The notes under the pieces: generated by a model | What the model saw: the letters and a program-made list of their open reading frames with translations, nothing else | Told to the model about the DNA's origin: nothing | Databases searched by the model: none | Part shown: positions 24,689-32,922 of the stretch, piece by piece | Layout: every line of letters begins with the position of its first letter | How positions within the stretch are numbered: the first letter of the stretch is position 1 | Position numbers and translations under genes: made by a program | From: WJMT01 sp964456985 | GTDB taxonomy: Bacteria; Acidobacteriota; Aminicenantia; Aminicenantales; Aminicenantaceae | NCBI GenBank assembly: GCA_964456985.1 | Contig: CAYWDH010000001.1 | Location: 62,001-126,000 of the forward strand | Length of the DNA: 64,000 bases | Reading direction: 5' to 3'

Positions 24689-27600
24689 ATGACAGATAAA
24701 AAGGACAAAACAGAATCGCTTGATCAAACAAAGACAACGCTGCCAAACGAACCTATGGAAAAGATCAGGATTGTCGGCAATTATAAAATCCTCGAAGAAA
24801 TTGGCAAAGGGGGAATGGGGACGGTTTATTTGGCCCAGCAAGAAAAGCCGATGAAACGAAAAGTCGCCATAAAGGTCATAAAACCTGGCATGGACAGCAA
24901 GGAAGTTATTGCTCGTTTTGAGTCAGAACAACAGGCTTTAGCTTTGATGAATCATCCAAAAATTGCACAAGTTTATGATTCAGGATTAACAGATCAAGGT
25001 CATCCTTATTTTGTCATGGAATATGTACCGGGTTTGCCGATTACTGAATATTGTGACAAATACAAAATGACCACAAAAGAAAGGCTTATCCTTTTTCAAA
25101 AAGTATGCAGGGCTATCCAGCATGCCCATTTTAAAGGGATAGTTCATCGTGATATTAAGCCGACAAATATTTTGGTGAGTTTTCAAGACAATGAGCATAT
25201 CCCGAAGATAATAGATTTCGGAGTTGCGAAAGCGTTGACCGATCAAGGCCTGACAGAAAAAACTTTGCATACTCGACACGGATTAGCTGTCGGGACCCCG
25301 GTTTATATGAGTCCAGAACAGGCAGAGTTAACCGGATTCGATATAGATACTCGCACAGATGTGTATTCGCTTGGAGTCCTGCTTTATGAATTACTTGTGG
25401 GGGCAACTCCATTTGACAAAGATGAACTCCAAAGAGCAGGAATTATCGAGATGCTGAGAATAATTCGAGAAGCTGATCCTCCTCGGCCCACCACAAGATA
25501 TGGCTCGTTAACTAATACAACATTAGATATCGCGAAGAACCGGGGAACCAGCGAAGCAAATCTGAGAAAACAATTACAGGGTGATCTTGAATGGATTGTG
25601 ATGAAGGCCCTGGAAAAAGACAGAAGGTATAGATATAACTCAGCAACTGATTTAGCAACAGATATTGATAATTTTTTGAATAAGAAACCCATTCAGGCCC
25701 GTCCTCCGAGCATAGCATACAAAATAAAAAAATATGTTAGACGACATAAGACCGCTGCATTCGCCTTGGTTTCATTTCTGCTTCTAATCATTACTTTCTC
25801 TTTTTGGAATACAGTGGAGAGACATAGAGCAGAAAAGTCATTGAAAGAAGCCAATTACAATTTTGCGGTTGCTCTGAAAGAAAAGGCAAGAGCTTATGCA
25901 GAAAAGAAAGAATGGCAGTTAGTAAAGCTGTACAATGTGAACTCATTGTTTTACCAAGCGAAAGCCCAAAAGTACTTATTGATGACTGATATAGAATTTC
26001 CTTTTAGATTTCCAGATTTGATGTTAAAACACAGAATCTATGGAGATTGGCCCTGGATATCTATGGCCTCATCCTTTAGCCTGAGTCCTGATGCTAAATA
26101 TATGGCATCAGGAAGCAAGAGTGGAAAAATAAAAATTTGGGAAGTATCCAGCGGTAAAGTAACTTCCGCTATTAACACAGAAAATAAGATGATTGGTTTC
26201 CTGTGTTACAGTCCTGACGGAAAATATCTTGCTTCAGGAACTGGATGTGATTTGATAGGAACTTATGAAGTCAATCCACCGATAATAAAGGTCTGGGAAG
26301 TATCTAGCGGTAAGGAGATCGTGACATTTAGAGGTTTCAAAGATAAATTTTGCGGAACATTAAGATTCAGCCCCAGAGGGAGATATTTGGCCTATAATTC
26401 TTCGATATCCCAGGTTTCGTCTTTTAATATTGAATCTCCAGATAATATTCCTAATGAAAGCACAGGTGATTTTCTAAGCTATTCTGGAAGGGATGCTGTA
26501 AAGCTCTGGGAAATATCCAGTGGAAAGGAGACTATTCTGAAAGGCCATGAAGGCTTTATAAAATCAATATGTTTCAACCCTGATGGAATGAATATTGCTA
26601 CAACGGATTCAAAAGGAACGATTAGAATCTGGGATGTTTCGAACGGTATGGAAATGACTCGTTATCTCGATAAAGGGGGTGGTCCGTTATGCTACAGCCC
26701 TGATGGAGAATATCTTGCTGCTGTTCGCCAAATTGAGGAGAGATTGTCTCCAGATCCAGCGGAAGATCCAGTAATAAATCTCTTAGAAGAATCCAGCGGA
26801 AAAGTCGCTCTTGAGCTAAAAGGTCACAAACAGGAAATAAAATCACTAAGCTACAGTGTTGATGGAAATTATTTGGCTTCAGGTGACTCAGCTAATACGA
26901 TCAAGATATGGGATGTATCTAGTGGAAAAGAGATTTTTACTGTTTCTGGAATAGGCGATCACGCTCTGTTCTTAAAAGACGGAAAACATTTGGCAACTAT
27001 GAATTCTAAAGATTGTCAATTGACTGTCTGGGAAATATCTGATACTGAAACTCTGTTTACACTGAGGGAACACAGGGGAGAGATCACTTCTCTATACTTC
27101 AGCAAAAATGACAACGCACTGACTTCAAAATGTCACGGAAGAGAGGTCATATTCTGGGATTTGAGTAAACAGAAACAGATAGGCTTCCATTCTAATCCGG
27201 AAGATAATGTTTTTTCTTTAGATGGAAAGTATGAAGCAAGATTTAACACAGAAGGAACAATCCGAATAATGGAGCATATGGATGCAGAATCGTACATGGA
27301 GGCAGAGACGAGTATGATGGACCCTAAGAAAAAAATGGAGTTCATACAAATAGAACTGGGACGGGCTAGATCAGATTTTGCTAAACTGAAGCATAAAGAT
27401 GTTATTTCTGTGTGTTTTAGTCCTGAGGGAAAATATCTGGCCTCCGGAGACAAAAACGGAATCATTAAGACCTGGAAATTAACATCGAGTCAGGAACTCG
27501 CAACTATAAATACGAACACCGTGCCGGTCGATTTGATAAAATTTAGTGACAGCGGAAAATACCTGGCAGCTTTCAGCAGGTCTGGAGATTCGATTGAGAT

Positions 27601-28666
27601 CTGGGAAGCTTCCACTGGCAGAGAGATTAAAACTTTGAGGGCTCATAGAGGAGGAGTGCGCACAGTAAATTTCAGTCCGGATCAGACATATTTGGCATCC
27701 TCTGGGGTCGAAGATAATATAATTAAAGTATGGGAGATCTCTACTGGAAGAGAGATCGCCACTTTAAAGGGGCATAAAGCGGAGGTAAACGCATTAGATT
27801 TCAGTCCTGATGGTGAAGCTCTGGCTTCGGGCAGCTCGGATACAACAACAAAAATCTGGGAGATCCAGGGAGGCAAATGCATTACTCTTAGAGGACATAA
27901 TGGCCCTGTCATGTCTGTCAGCTTCAGCAGTGATGCTAAGTATCTGGCCTCAGGCAGTGCAGACAAAACCATAAAAATCTGGAGTCTAAATCATATCGCA
28001 AATTATCTTTGGTTGGGATTAGACCAGCCGCATGAAGAAAAGGATGTCAAAAAAACTCTCGAGGAAGTTGAGGATCAGATAGGCTCTTTACTGGATGGAA
28101 TCAATCCAGTCGATGCAAATTTCTATTTTAATTCGGGAAAAGATTGTGCTGAAAGAGGAGAGTATATAAAAGCCATTGAGGAGTATAAAAAATCACTCCA
28201 ACTTGTACCCAATTTCATAAAAGCTCTAAATAGCCTGGGTGAAGCTTATTACATGCTTGGGGAATATGATGAGGCCCACGATGCGTTCAGCAGATCAATC
28301 GATATCGATAGTTTCTCCCCATTCCCGCATTTCAATATTGCCTTAACTTATCTGAGTCAGAATCAGTACAAAAGGGCCAACGATTACTACCGGTATATAG
28401 TAGAGGAACTCAGTTTTAATCCTTATGATGGCATAGGAGACATCCAGGAATTATTAGACAGGAAACCTGACTTGATCTTTGCTTATTTGATTCGAGGGTA
28501 TTTAAATATGAGATTCCTTAAAACTGACCCCCCAGACAAGGAACTAAGAATCACAAAAACCAAAGAGTTTATCAATAAGTTTATCAAAGAGTATGAAGGT
28601 GACCAGAAGTGGAAGGATGTGGCAAGAGAATTATTGTCAGAACTGAAAAGTCAGAGTAAAAAATAA
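24689..28666 (+). CDS. Membrane Ser/Thr protein kinase with WD40 propellers and TPR repeats
   Basis: 1325 residues. Kinase domain about 32-330: glycine loop GKGGMGTVY, catalytic Lys62 in VAIKVIK, loop VHRDIKPTN (Asp155), DFGVAK (177-179), and VGTPVYMSPEQA; all residues needed for catalysis are present. One membrane helix at about 356-373. Then about 700 residues of WD40 repeats, many ending IKIWEVSSGK or IKIWDVSSGK, and a C-terminal TPR region (about 1170-1325; AIEEYKKSLQLVPNFIKALNSLGEAYY is split over one repeat). The sensor part should lie outside the cytoplasm. AGGAGG precedes ATG at 24689. The gene is AT-richer than its surroundings. Confidence 0.9.
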   Translation: MTDKKDKTESLDQTKTTLPNEPMEKIRIVGNYKILEEIGKGGMGTVYLAQQEKPMKRKVAIKVIKPGMDSKEVIARFESEQQALALMNHPKIAQVYDSGLTDQGHPYFVMEYVPGLPITEYCDKYKMTTKERLILFQKVCRAIQHAHFKGIVHRDIKPTNILVSFQDNEHIPKIIDFGVAKALTDQGLTEKTLHTRHGLAVGTPVYMSPEQAELTGFDIDTRTDVYSLGVLLYELLVGATPFDKDELQRAGIIEMLRIIREADPPRPTTRYGSLTNTTLDIAKNRGTSEANLRKQLQGDLEWIVMKALEKDRRYRYNSATDLATDIDNFLNKKPIQARPPSIAYKIKKYVRRHKTAAFALVSFLLLIITFSFWNTVERHRAEKSLKEANYNFAVALKEKARAYAEKKEWQLVKLYNVNSLFYQAKAQKYLLMTDIEFPFRFPDLMLKHRIYGDWPWISMASSFSLSPDAKYMASGSKSGKIKIWEVSSGKVTSAINTENKMIGFLCYSPDGKYLASGTGCDLIGTYEVNPPIIKVWEVSSGKEIVTFRGFKDKFCGTLRFSPRGRYLAYNSSISQVSSFNIESPDNIPNESTGDFLSYSGRDAVKLWEISSGKETILKGHEGFIKSICFNPDGMNIATTDSKGTIRIWDVSNGMEMTRYLDKGGGPLCYSPDGEYLAAVRQIEERLSPDPAEDPVINLLEESSGKVALELKGHKQEIKSLSYSVDGNYLASGDSANTIKIWDVSSGKEIFTVSGIGDHALFLKDGKHLATMNSKDCQLTVWEISDTETLFTLREHRGEITSLYFSKNDNALTSKCHGREVIFWDLSKQKQIGFHSNPEDNVFSLDGKYEARFNTEGTIRIMEHMDAESYMEAETSMMDPKKKMEFIQIELGRARSDFAKLKHKDVISVCFSPEGKYLASGDKNGIIKTWKLTSSQELATINTNTVPVDLIKFSDSGKYLAAFSRSGDSIEIWEASTGREIKTLRAHRGGVRTVNFSPDQTYLASSGVEDNIIKVWEISTGREIATLKGHKAEVNALDFSPDGEALASGSSDTTTKIWEIQGGKCITLRGHNGPVMSVSFSSDAKYLASGSADKTIKIWSLNHIANYLWLGLDQPHEEKDVKKTLEEVEDQIGSLLDGINPVDANFYFNSGKDCAERGEYIKAIEEYKKSLQLVPNFIKALNSLGEAYYMLGEYDEAHDAFSRSIDIDSFSPFPHFNIALTYLSQNQYKRANDYYRYIVEELSFNPYDGIGDIQELLDRKPDLIFAYLIRGYLNMRFLKTDPPDKELRITKTKEFINKFIKEYEGDQKWKDVARELLSELKSQSKK

Positions 28667-28706
28667 TGAGGCATGATAAATAATTTAACGATATTCTGTT
28701 TAATTT

Positions 28707-29153
28707 TTATTTACTTTTTCGCACTTCTTTTATCATTTCAATGACAGGCGTGATCAATGCTTCAGGCTTTTCCATATGAATATTGTGCCCTACATCATTA
28801 ACGATAATGTGTTTCCCCCCAGGAATCATGGCTGCCAATTTTTTCTGCATTTCTATTCCCAGTTCTGCCATTTCCTTGACAGCTTTTTCACTAAATACAG
28901 GAGGCATGCCTTTTGTCCGGTCCCCGGCTGTTAAAACAACAAAAGGGACCTGAGGGAGCGGCGCGCTGTTCTTTACCTGTTCCATTGTGATATCTTGATT
29001 CGGGAATTTTTCCTGAAGTGAGCCATTTCTCTCCAGTGATTCGTTCGGATCAGTTGAAGTTGTTGGATTGGCCATTGCACTGATAAGGATAAAAATGAGT
29101 GAAAGGGCAAAAAAGATAAGAAAATTACTCAAACGTGATAGAAAATGTCTCAT
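28707..29153 (-). pseudogene. Truncated alpha/beta hydrolase: signal segment joined to a C-terminal fragment
   Basis: 148 residues. An N-terminal hydrophobic segment (FLIFFALSLIFILISA) is followed after a short linker by PLPQVPFVVLTAGDRT, the strand leading to the acidic residue of alpha/beta hydrolases, and by VNDVGHNIHMEKPEALI, the loop with the catalytic His. The central part with the oxyanion hole and nucleophile elbow is missing, about 150 residues in a typical member. It cannot act as a normal hydrolase. It reads as an in-frame deletion remnant, although the frame itself is intact and may still be expressed. Confidence 0.6.
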
Positions 29154-29217
29154 TCGATACCTCCTGCCATCTAGAATTCAATACTATTGAAGAATGCTAA
29201 TCGTTGCAAAAAATTGG

Positions 29218-29347
29218 GCCTTCATTGTGATTCAGACTGCTAACCGGTTATCACTTTGAGGACTCATTCCCCCCAATCTGCCTTGAAAATTGAGATAATC
29301 CCCTCTCAGAAAGAAGAATAAAAATAAAACATATTAGATTGAAAAAG
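29218..29347 (+). repeat. Direct repeat R2, about 130 bp, right flank of the kinase cassette
   Basis: Second copy of the repeat at 23662-23790, same orientation, ending 121 bases before the gene at 29469. It fills much of the 315-base gap between 29154 and 29468. Behind it are TTGACA (29384-29389) and TTGACT (29395-29400), but neither has a well-spaced -10. Confidence 0.75.
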
Positions 29348-29468
29348 AAATTACTTATGTGAAATTTCTTTCTTAACAAAATTTTGACAAACAATTGACT
29401 TCCCCGTGACAACTTATAAGGCTGTTCGAATTAAATTGGGAATAGAAAAAGATAAAAGGAGGACAAAA

Positions 29469-30194
29469 ATGAGATTCCAAATTAAAAAATCATTCATTTT
29501 TATTTCTATCTTTGTTTTCTCAATCTCGGCTTTTTCTATGGGAGAGACACCCAAAAAATGGAATTTCTCTTTGACAGAACATCCAGAAATATCTCTGTAT
29601 AATTTCTGTTCTGAAAATTCCCCTAACACGAGCATTTATTATGAAGAAGGAGAAAGTAAAAGAAGAGAAGTCCCACCTTTAAAACCTGAAAGAACATTAG
29701 GAGAAGCCCTATCAGGAGCAGCACTGGGAGTTGCAGGCTTATATGGCGGATTTTTTATTGGTGGCGGATTTGGCGATTATTTCTTACCCCCACTAGATGC
29801 GATTATATTTGGTATTACTGGGTGGGCCCTTGGCTCATCATTGGGTATATACATCATCGGAAGTATTGGAAATCAAACAGGCTCCTATCTGGCAACTATA
29901 GCGGGAAGTGTTTTAGGAGGATTGGCAGGGGGGGCTTTGGGCTATTTTAGTCTTTATCTTATTCCATTAGGAGATTTGTTTGTTTTGTCTCCTTTTATTG
30001 GGTCTGTTGTGGGGGGAATTATAGGTTTTAATTTAACCCGTAGATACAAAAGCTCCGGACTTTCTGAAAAATCACTTATCAACTTCAACAATGGAAAAAT
30101 GAAGTTGGGTTTTCCCCAGATTACTTTTCGTCCAAATCCTTTTGTCAGAGGTAATTTAATTCATACAGTAAATCTGGTGAGTGTGAGCTTTTAA
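29469..30194 (+). CDS. Exported glycine-zipper-rich protein of unknown function
   Basis: 241 residues from ATG at 29469, eight bases after AAAGGAGG. A signal peptide (FIFISIFVFSISAFS) is followed by a charged linker and then by repeated glycine-rich hydrophobic segments: ALSGAALGVAGLYGGFFIGGG, split into several helices, GSVLGGLAGGALGYF and GSVVGGIIGF. Such glycine zippers occur in membrane-inserting or pore-like proteins. The last 50 residues are polar. No family is recognised. It lies just after the right copy of the 130-bp repeat, as the 78-residue membrane gene lies after the left copy. Confidence 0.6.
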   Translation: MRFQIKKSFIFISIFVFSISAFSMGETPKKWNFSLTEHPEISLYNFCSENSPNTSIYYEEGESKRREVPPLKPERTLGEALSGAALGVAGLYGGFFIGGGFGDYFLPPLDAIIFGITGWALGSSLGIYIIGSIGNQTGSYLATIAGSVLGGLAGGALGYFSLYLIPLGDLFVLSPFIGSVVGGIIGFNLTRRYKSSGLSEKSLINFNNGKMKLGFPQITFRPNPFVRGNLIHTVNLVSVSF

Positions 30195-30305
30195 ATTTGA
30201 AGAATTACAATTGTGGATGGGAACAGAATATTACCGGAGAGTTTATTTCTTCTTTAAATGATAGAAATTCCCCTAACTCCCCTATTTATAAGCAGTTAGA
30301 GCAAG

Positions 30306-30378
30306 CACGCCCGGAGGGATTTGAACCCCCGACCTTTGGATTCGAAGTCCACCGCTCTATCCGCTGAGCTACGGGCGC
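30306..30378 (-). tRNA. tRNA-Arg, anticodon UCG
   Basis: Reading the minus strand from 30378, a full cloverleaf folds: 7-bp acceptor stem, GCTC/GAGC D stem, anticodon loop CTTCGAA with anticodon TCG (decodes CGA), variable loop AGGTC, and T arm with loop TTCAAAT. The length is 73 bases to the discriminator, and CCA is not encoded. Two weak spots are seen: a G-U pair at 1-72 and a G-A mismatch at the top of the anticodon stem (27-43). Confidence 0.93.
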
Positions 30379-30453
30379 ACGTTGTTCCCGATTATTTTAT
30401 CCTTAGGAAACAAGAAAATGCAAGTCTTCATCCCCCTTTAGAGATTCCCGATT

Positions 30454-30479
30454 CAAAATGTTCATTTTCGGACATTTTG
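30454..30479. promoter_or_regulatory. Palindrome upstream of the sigma-54 promoter, candidate activator site
   Basis: CAAAATGT (30454-30461) and ACATTTTG (30472-30479) are perfect 8-bp inverted arms with ten bases between. The centre is about 108 bases ahead of the predicted start of transcription, the usual range for enhancer-binding activators of sigma-54 polymerase. Confidence 0.45.
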
Positions 30480-30548
30480 TGTTCACTCTGATACAGATTT
30501 TCTGACTAAATTCCCCCAAAAAGCAATGAACACCCTTAACACAAAACA

Positions 30549-30564
30549 TGGCACGCTTCTTGCT
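30549..30564 (+). promoter_or_regulatory. Consensus sigma-54 (-24/-12) promoter
   Basis: TGGCACGCTTCTTGCT matches the consensus TGGCACG-N4-TTGCW at every defined base. GG at 30550-30551 and GC at 30562-30563 are ten bases apart. Transcription should start near 30575, so the ATG at 30570 would not be on the message and the gene should begin at 30585. Confidence 0.75.
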
Positions 30565-30584
30565 CCTTAATGAATCGTTCCGCT

Positions 30585-32906
30585 ATGAGTACAAGCTTAT
30601 CAAGATTAAAAATAATCCAATTTGGTATGGGAGTCACTTTTCTTCTTCTTGTCTCGTTTTATTCACATGCTAAATCCCCCAATACTCATCCGTACCTTAT
30701 TTCCGCCTCCAACGAAACAAGCCTCCAAGAACAGAGGGAAACCAAGGATTATATTGTAACCAAAGCCACATCTGAGATAAAAATAGACGGCAGCCTGGAT
30801 GAAAACGCATGGAAGGATGCCGTTGTCATCAAGCTCCCCTATGAATGGCTTCCCGGTGACAACATTCCCGCACCTGTGGATACTGATTGTCTGGTGACCT
30901 ATGACGATCATTATTTCTACGTGGCCGTGCGCTGCTATGACCCGGATCCTTCGAAAATACGAGCTCATCTTATGGACCGCGATTCCATGGAAACTTTTAT
31001 ACAGGACGATCACATTAGTTTCATGATCGACACATTCAATGATAAACGCCGGGGCTTCCAGTTTCGCGCCAATCCGTTAGGAGTCCAAGCTGATGCTAAC
31101 TTCAGTGAATCAGAGGGTTATGAAGATTTCTCCTGGGATGCCATTTGGAACTCGGCAGGTAAAATAACAGATTGGGGATGGGAAGTTGAGATAGCGATCC
31201 CATTCAACCAGCTCCGTTTCCCAAAGATTTCAGAAGTCCAAACATGGGGATTCAGCATTGAGCGGTCCTATCCAAGAAGTGTCCGCCACCGAATGACATC
31301 CCATCCCAGAGAAAGAGACATCACCTGTATCATCTGCCAGTTCAATAAGATAACGGGAATGAAGGGGATATCCCCTGGAGCTAACATTGAACTCGATCCG
31401 ACCCTGACCACAATCCGGACAGACAAAAGAGATGATTTTCCAGCAGATCCGGAAAGCCCTATGAAAAACGGGGACATCGATCCTGAACCGGGCATCACAG
31501 CCAGGTGGGGCATCACTCCTAATTTAATGCTCAACGCTGCAGTTAATCCTGATTTTTCTCAAATAGAAGCGGATGTCAGAGAACTTGAAGTCAATACGCG
31601 GTTTGCCATCCAGTATCCGGAAAAGAGGCCTTTTTTTCTGGAAGGGGCTGATTTTTTCCTAACTCCCATTGAGGCTGTTTTTACACGGACTGTGGCTGAT
31701 CCTATGGGAGGACTCAAGCTGACCGGCAAAATAGGGAAAAATGCATTCGGTATTTTTGGAACCTATGATAGAGTCAATAACCTTCTCTTCCCCTCTAATC
31801 AAGGTTCCTCATCCACTTCCATTGATCAGAACGTTGCCAGCGGAGTCTTCCGATTCCGCAGGGATATTGGACAGACGTCTCATTTAGGAGTTCTTTACAC
31901 AGGACGTGTTTCTGACGATTACTACAATCATGTGGCAGGCTTTGACGGATACTTCCGCTTATCCAGAACCAAAAGCGTCAGTTTTCAGTACCTTCACTCT
32001 GAAACCGATTACTCAGAACAGACCTCAAACGCATTCAGCCAAAAAAACAGCCCCTTAGCTGGAGATGCCATTATATCTGAATTCCAAAGTATTGGAAGAA
32101 ACTGGCTCTACGTTCTTGGCTATTATGACTATAATCCATATTTCAGGGCTGATTACGGATATGTCCCCAGAGTAGATATAAGGAGAGGATTAGGATTTCT
32201 GGGATACAGATTTTGGGGGAAAGATGGAGGCTGGTTTACTAATATTTTATTGAGTATGCAAGGGAATGCCATCTACAATCATGAGGGAGATCTGACTGAC
32301 AGGAACGTTGCCATTCAGACTCAGTACCAGGGCCCCTTACAGTCAACCGTAGTTTTGCAGTATGAAAACACAAGGCAGCTCCATTTGACTGAATACTATG
32401 ACCTGGACCAGTTAGATCTTGTCGCTGAAATAAAACCGGTTGGAGGACTGCGTTTTAACATAATCGCTCAGTATGGGGATACCATAGACTACACCAATGC
32501 CCGGCAGGCAATGGGATTGAATCTTCTTCCTTTTGTCGAATTCAGCCTGGGTCCTCATATAAATCTAACTCTCCAGCATGCTTTTCAGCGGCTCACATCT
32601 CATCAGAATGAGATTTTTACAGCCAATCTGTCACAAATAAAATTCGTATACAACTTCAGTGTTCGCACATTTGTAAGAGCCATTGTTCAATATCTGGATG
32701 TGGCGCGCAATCCTGACCTTTATGTTTTTCCGGTCTCTTCTAAAACCCAGACTGTGTTCACACAGTTTCTTTTCTCTTATAAACTCAATCCCCAGACCGT
32801 GGCTTTTATCGGCTATTCGGATAATTATCTGGGAATGACGGGTCTGGATATAACCCAGACTGATCGAACATTTTTTATCAAGATCGGGTATGCCTGGACC
32901 CGATAA
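30585..32906 (+). CDS. DUF5916 protein: CBM9-like domain plus outer-membrane barrel
   Basis: 773 residues from ATG at 30585, preferred over ATG 30570 because the sigma-54 promoter starts transcription near 30575. Signal peptide, then a CBM9-like domain with IDGSLDENAWKDAVVI and YDDHYFYVAVRCYDPDP, then WEVEIAIPFNQLRFP. The DUF5916 hallmark NPDFSQIEADV and EKRPFFLEGADFF follows, and about 400 residues of beta-barrel end in an aromatic-containing IGYAWTR as outer-membrane proteins do. It is related to the gene at 17031. A permease gene starts 16 bases later, so both are one operon under sigma-54 control. Function unknown. Confidence 0.8.
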   Translation: MSTSLSRLKIIQFGMGVTFLLLVSFYSHAKSPNTHPYLISASNETSLQEQRETKDYIVTKATSEIKIDGSLDENAWKDAVVIKLPYEWLPGDNIPAPVDTDCLVTYDDHYFYVAVRCYDPDPSKIRAHLMDRDSMETFIQDDHISFMIDTFNDKRRGFQFRANPLGVQADANFSESEGYEDFSWDAIWNSAGKITDWGWEVEIAIPFNQLRFPKISEVQTWGFSIERSYPRSVRHRMTSHPRERDITCIICQFNKITGMKGISPGANIELDPTLTTIRTDKRDDFPADPESPMKNGDIDPEPGITARWGITPNLMLNAAVNPDFSQIEADVRELEVNTRFAIQYPEKRPFFLEGADFFLTPIEAVFTRTVADPMGGLKLTGKIGKNAFGIFGTYDRVNNLLFPSNQGSSSTSIDQNVASGVFRFRRDIGQTSHLGVLYTGRVSDDYYNHVAGFDGYFRLSRTKSVSFQYLHSETDYSEQTSNAFSQKNSPLAGDAIISEFQSIGRNWLYVLGYYDYNPYFRADYGYVPRVDIRRGLGFLGYRFWGKDGGWFTNILLSMQGNAIYNHEGDLTDRNVAIQTQYQGPLQSTVVLQYENTRQLHLTEYYDLDQLDLVAEIKPVGGLRFNIIAQYGDTIDYTNARQAMGLNLLPFVEFSLGPHINLTLQHAFQRLTSHQNEIFTANLSQIKFVYNFSVRTFVRAIVQYLDVARNPDLYVFPVSSKTQTVFTQFLFSYKLNPQTVAFIGYSDNYLGMTGLDITQTDRTFFIKIGYAWTR

Positions 32907-32922
32907 AAAAAGGAGCCTTAAA

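Noticed and set aside
30232..30380. A plus-strand frame with the peptide ARPEGFEPPT across the tRNA
   Set aside because: This is the well-known false frame read through the T arm of a tRNA on the other strand.
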